64,000 nucleotides of DNA from Candidatus Obscuribacterales bacterium (GTDB lineage: Bacteria; Cyanobacteriota; Vampirovibrionia; Obscuribacterales; Obscuribacteraceae), in assembly GCA_019752635.1 (NCBI GenBank), contig JAIELX010000060.1, forward strand, positions 62,001-126,000. The letters are read 5' to 3'. This document shows, in pieces, positions 62,335 through 64,000 of this stretch. The notes below the pieces were generated by a model. It was not told where the DNA came from and ran no database searches. It was given only the letters and a program-made list of their open reading frames with translations. Within the stretch, counting starts at the first letter, position 1. Each line of letters starts with the position of its first letter. A program made the translations under genes and the position numbers.

Positions 62335-63281
62335 TAGACCGCGCTTGAAACACGCTCCTCGACAGCAAGTTCCACGCTTTGCTCTTCCATCCAGAAAAGC
62401 ACGGACGAGTGGTTGAGATATCTAACAACAAGGTCCGGTGAGGTGCCGAAGCAAGTCTTCCTGACTCCGTTGCTTTCAGTGACAGGAACTATAAGTAACG
62501 AATCGGTGTCCCTCTCTGCATCATTCTTCCAGAATCGGCTCAGGTTACCGGTGCGACAGACTTCAACTTGAACTTTCTCCATTTCCGGAACCAGCTTGCG
62601 CAAGTCTTCCATCATGTCTTTCGCTTCACTGGAAGCATCGACTGATTCGGTTCTTTCTTCGTTAATATCTTGCGATACAAGAACCAACTTAACCGTGGGT
62701 TCCAGCTGCATGTTTTTCGCAAAATCGAGGCAGGAGGTCATCAAGGTAGAGGGCACGCGCAGGCTCGACAGCAGGATCTTTACCCGCTTCCATTGATCGC
62801 AACGGTCTTGCACGACCAGGAGCGGCCGCGGGCAGTAGTAGGTAAGGGTTTCGGCGATGGAACGTCTGGGAAGGCGGCGTTTGTCTTCTTCCGGTGCGCC
62901 CATTCCAGTGCTCCGCTGTCCGATGACAACCATCTCGTGGTCTTTTGCGCGCCAGCAAATTTCGCGAATCGTCGTCCCTTCGTCCAGAAACGTATCGCCC
63001 GGAACATTGTGACCTGCAGCTTGACCGGTGTAGGCCTCAATCAAATTCTCGCCGATGCGAGTCAAGGAGCTTCGCATCATCTCGTGCGCTTCAAAGTAGG
63101 GACCGCTGCCGATAAAACCGGCGATGTCGAAATTCAGGAAGTCCCAGGCTGACAATGAGTCTATGACGTGCTGAGCGTTTACAGTCAGCTTGTTTTTTTG
63201 TGCCAGAGTCCAGCAAACTTCAGCGGCGTAGCGGCATTGGGCGGACCCATCGAGTTGGAGCAAAAGTGACTTGGAGGACAT
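62334..63281 (-). CDS. Universal stress protein-like, two-domain
   Basis: A 315-residue cytoplasmic protein with two Usp-like alpha/beta halves. The first (about 1-155) begins MSSKSLLLQLDGSAQCRYAAEVC and ends with EMVVIGQRSTGMGAPEE and RPLLVVQD, the usual final strand. The ATP-loop GxxG-9x-GS is not clearly complete. The second (about 160-305) is more diverged (VKILLSSLRVPSTLMTSCLDFA, DSLLIVPVTES, SSVLFWME). Usp proteins modulate survival under stress; the exact role is unknown. ATG 63281 has CGAGGG seven bases upstream. It precedes the CoA transferase with stop and start overlapping, suggesting a shared stress or energy-shortage response. Confidence 0.82.
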   Translation of the reverse strand: MSSKSLLLQLDGSAQCRYAAEVCWTLAQKNKLTVNAQHVIDSLSAWDFLNFDIAGFIGSGPYFEAHEMMRSSLTRIGENLIEAYTGQAAGHNVPGDTFLDEGTTIREICWRAKDHEMVVIGQRSTGMGAPEEDKRRLPRRSIAETLTYYCPRPLLVVQDRCDQWKRVKILLSSLRVPSTLMTSCLDFAKNMQLEPTVKLVLVSQDINEERTESVDASSEAKDMMEDLRKLVPEMEKVQVEVCRTGNLSRFWKNDAERDTDSLLIVPVTESNGVRKTCFGTSPDLVVRYLNHSSVLFWMEEQSVELAVEERVSSAV

Positions 63282-63430
63282 GACGAACCCTCGTGCGATG
63301 CGTTTGTGCGCCAAGATCTTACTAAGATTCGAGGCGAATTGCCATAAGAGACCGTTTGTTAACAGGAACTCGGTAACGCGGCTCTGTCTATGCGCGGCGG
63401 CGACTTAGCCTGCCGAGGCCGCCGGACCGC

Positions 63431-63468
63431 AAAAAAAACTGTCGGAATCTTCCGGGAAACTCCGACAG
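63431..63468 (-). terminator. Rho-independent terminator
   Basis: On the minus strand CTGTCGGA pairs perfectly with TCCGACAG over eight bases and is followed by eight T (A-run at 63431-63438). It lies about 100 bases past the Dps stop codon and ends that transcript. A nine-base stem AGGTAAACC/GGTTTACCT (63502-63539) lies between it and the stop. Confidence 0.9.
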
Positions 63469-63565
63469 CTTCTTCGCAATGCTGGAACCTGACGTGAAGG
63501 GAGGTAAACCGCCGATCAAGCTACGCGATGGGTTTACCTGCTGAAGCAGCCGGAGCGCCAACTCT

Positions 63566-64000
63566 TTAGCGTGCAGCCTGCGTGTGTGCTTCCAGGAACC
63601 ACAGTCGCTTGTCGACGCCGCGCGAAATCTCCGTATACAAGTCTGCCGTATCGGCGTCGCCCATCTCCGTGGCTTTGTCAATACATTCGCGGGTGAGTCG
63701 AGTGTAGAGAGCGAATCGCTCAATAAGCGCTTCGACGTGATCCATGCCGTTGGCAATGTCGTCTGGATACTCAGGCAAAGTGCTAGCGTCGGCCGACATG
63801 CGCGCGGTTCCGCGTGCGGTGCCACCGAGAGTTGTTGCGCGCTCAGCAAGTTCGTCCACGTACTCCAGTATCTCGCTTGCCGTGTCGTCGAACAGCGTGT
63901 GCAGTTGATAGAAATGCGGACCCTTAACGTTCCAGTGGGCCTGCTTTACTTGCGAATACAAATCGAATGTTTCGGCAAGGCTTTGATTGAGCATGTCAAC
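63566..64000 (-). CDS. dps: Dps-type ferritin, N-terminus beyond window edge
   Basis: The visible 144 codons match Dps, the dodecameric mini-ferritin that binds DNA and oxidises iron with hydrogen peroxide, protecting cells in stationary phase. The ferroxidase residues are present: His in QVKQAHWNVKGPHF, Asp and Glu in LFDDTASEILEYVDELAERA. The helix closing LYTEISRGVDKRLWFLEAHTQ is typical. An ATG exists at 63994, but the frame stays open upstream and family members have about 10-25 more residues, so the true start probably lies outside the window. A strong terminator follows. Confidence 0.93.
   Translation of the reverse strand, partial: VDMLNQSLAETFDLYSQVKQAHWNVKGPHFYQLHTLFDDTASEILEYVDELAERATTLGGTARGTARMSADASTLPEYPDDIANGMDHVEALIERFALYTRLTRECIDKATEMGDADTADLYTEISRGVDKRLWFLEAHTQAAR

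Overview
The window looks like a chromosomal segment of an aerobic, non-photosynthetic, roughly 50% GC bacterium that relies heavily on eukaryote-like signalling. Seven full-length Ser/Thr protein kinases plus one kinase relic, three caspase-fold proteins and many TPR proteins lie among ordinary housekeeping genes. My best guess is a Melainabacteria/Vampirovibrionia relative (Obscuribacterales-like); this is inference from gene content and no phylogenetic marker in the window settles it. There are no rRNA or tRNA genes, CRISPR arrays or insertion sequences that I can support. Non-ATG starts (TTG, GTG) with good ribosome binding sites are frequent.

Layout. 1-10.8 kb: HerA-like ATPase (cut by the window edge), acetate kinase, aldo/keto reductase, a protein with three MshEN-like repeats, HtpX protease, a membrane-anchored helical protein, heme oxygenase and a zinc-ribbon kinase with an extracytoplasmic TPR-like tail. 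11-31.6 kb: a kinase/caspase island. A minus operon carries an alpha/beta-hydrolase-DUF4384 protein and a caspase-like TPR protein that lacks both catalytic residues. Divergent from it, a plus operon carries a secreted DUF4384 protein, a kinase that lacks the catalytic Asp, an apparently active secreted caspase-TPR protein and a giant TPR protein with a pilus-tip-like beta domain. A second minus run carries a DUF4384-caspase fusion, then kinase, TPR membrane protein and kinase. 31.8-43.4 kb: TonB-like protein, soluble kinase, a helical-VOC fusion, small secreted proteins, C39-like peptidase, Sel1-repeat protein, KGG stress protein and a DUF429 protein. 43.5-54.5 kb: an orphan VirB6-like membrane protein, a broken small secreted gene, a secreted hydrolase, FKBP, a fusion of an MBL exonuclease to a DNA ligase missing its adenylation lysine, and a ferrochelatase coupled to a secreted helical protein. 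54.6-64 kb: a frameshifted kinase relic, two tandem receptor-like kinases, a universal stress protein coupled to an acyl-CoA transferase, and Dps.

How the parts may work together. Most kinases have one membrane span, placing the kinase inside the cell and a TPR-like tail outside. The caspases carry signal peptides and (in two of three) TPR tails, so they would meet the kinase tails outside the cytoplasm. Pairing an active caspase with a dead one, and active kinases with a dead one, suggests a regulated envelope signalling or proteolysis system. That link is inferred from gene order, domains and active-site residues. Acetate kinase and the acyl-CoA transferase point to acetate/CoA metabolism. 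HtpX, Dps, FKBP, universal stress and KGG proteins point to stress survival. Ferrochelatase and heme oxygenase cover heme making and breaking.
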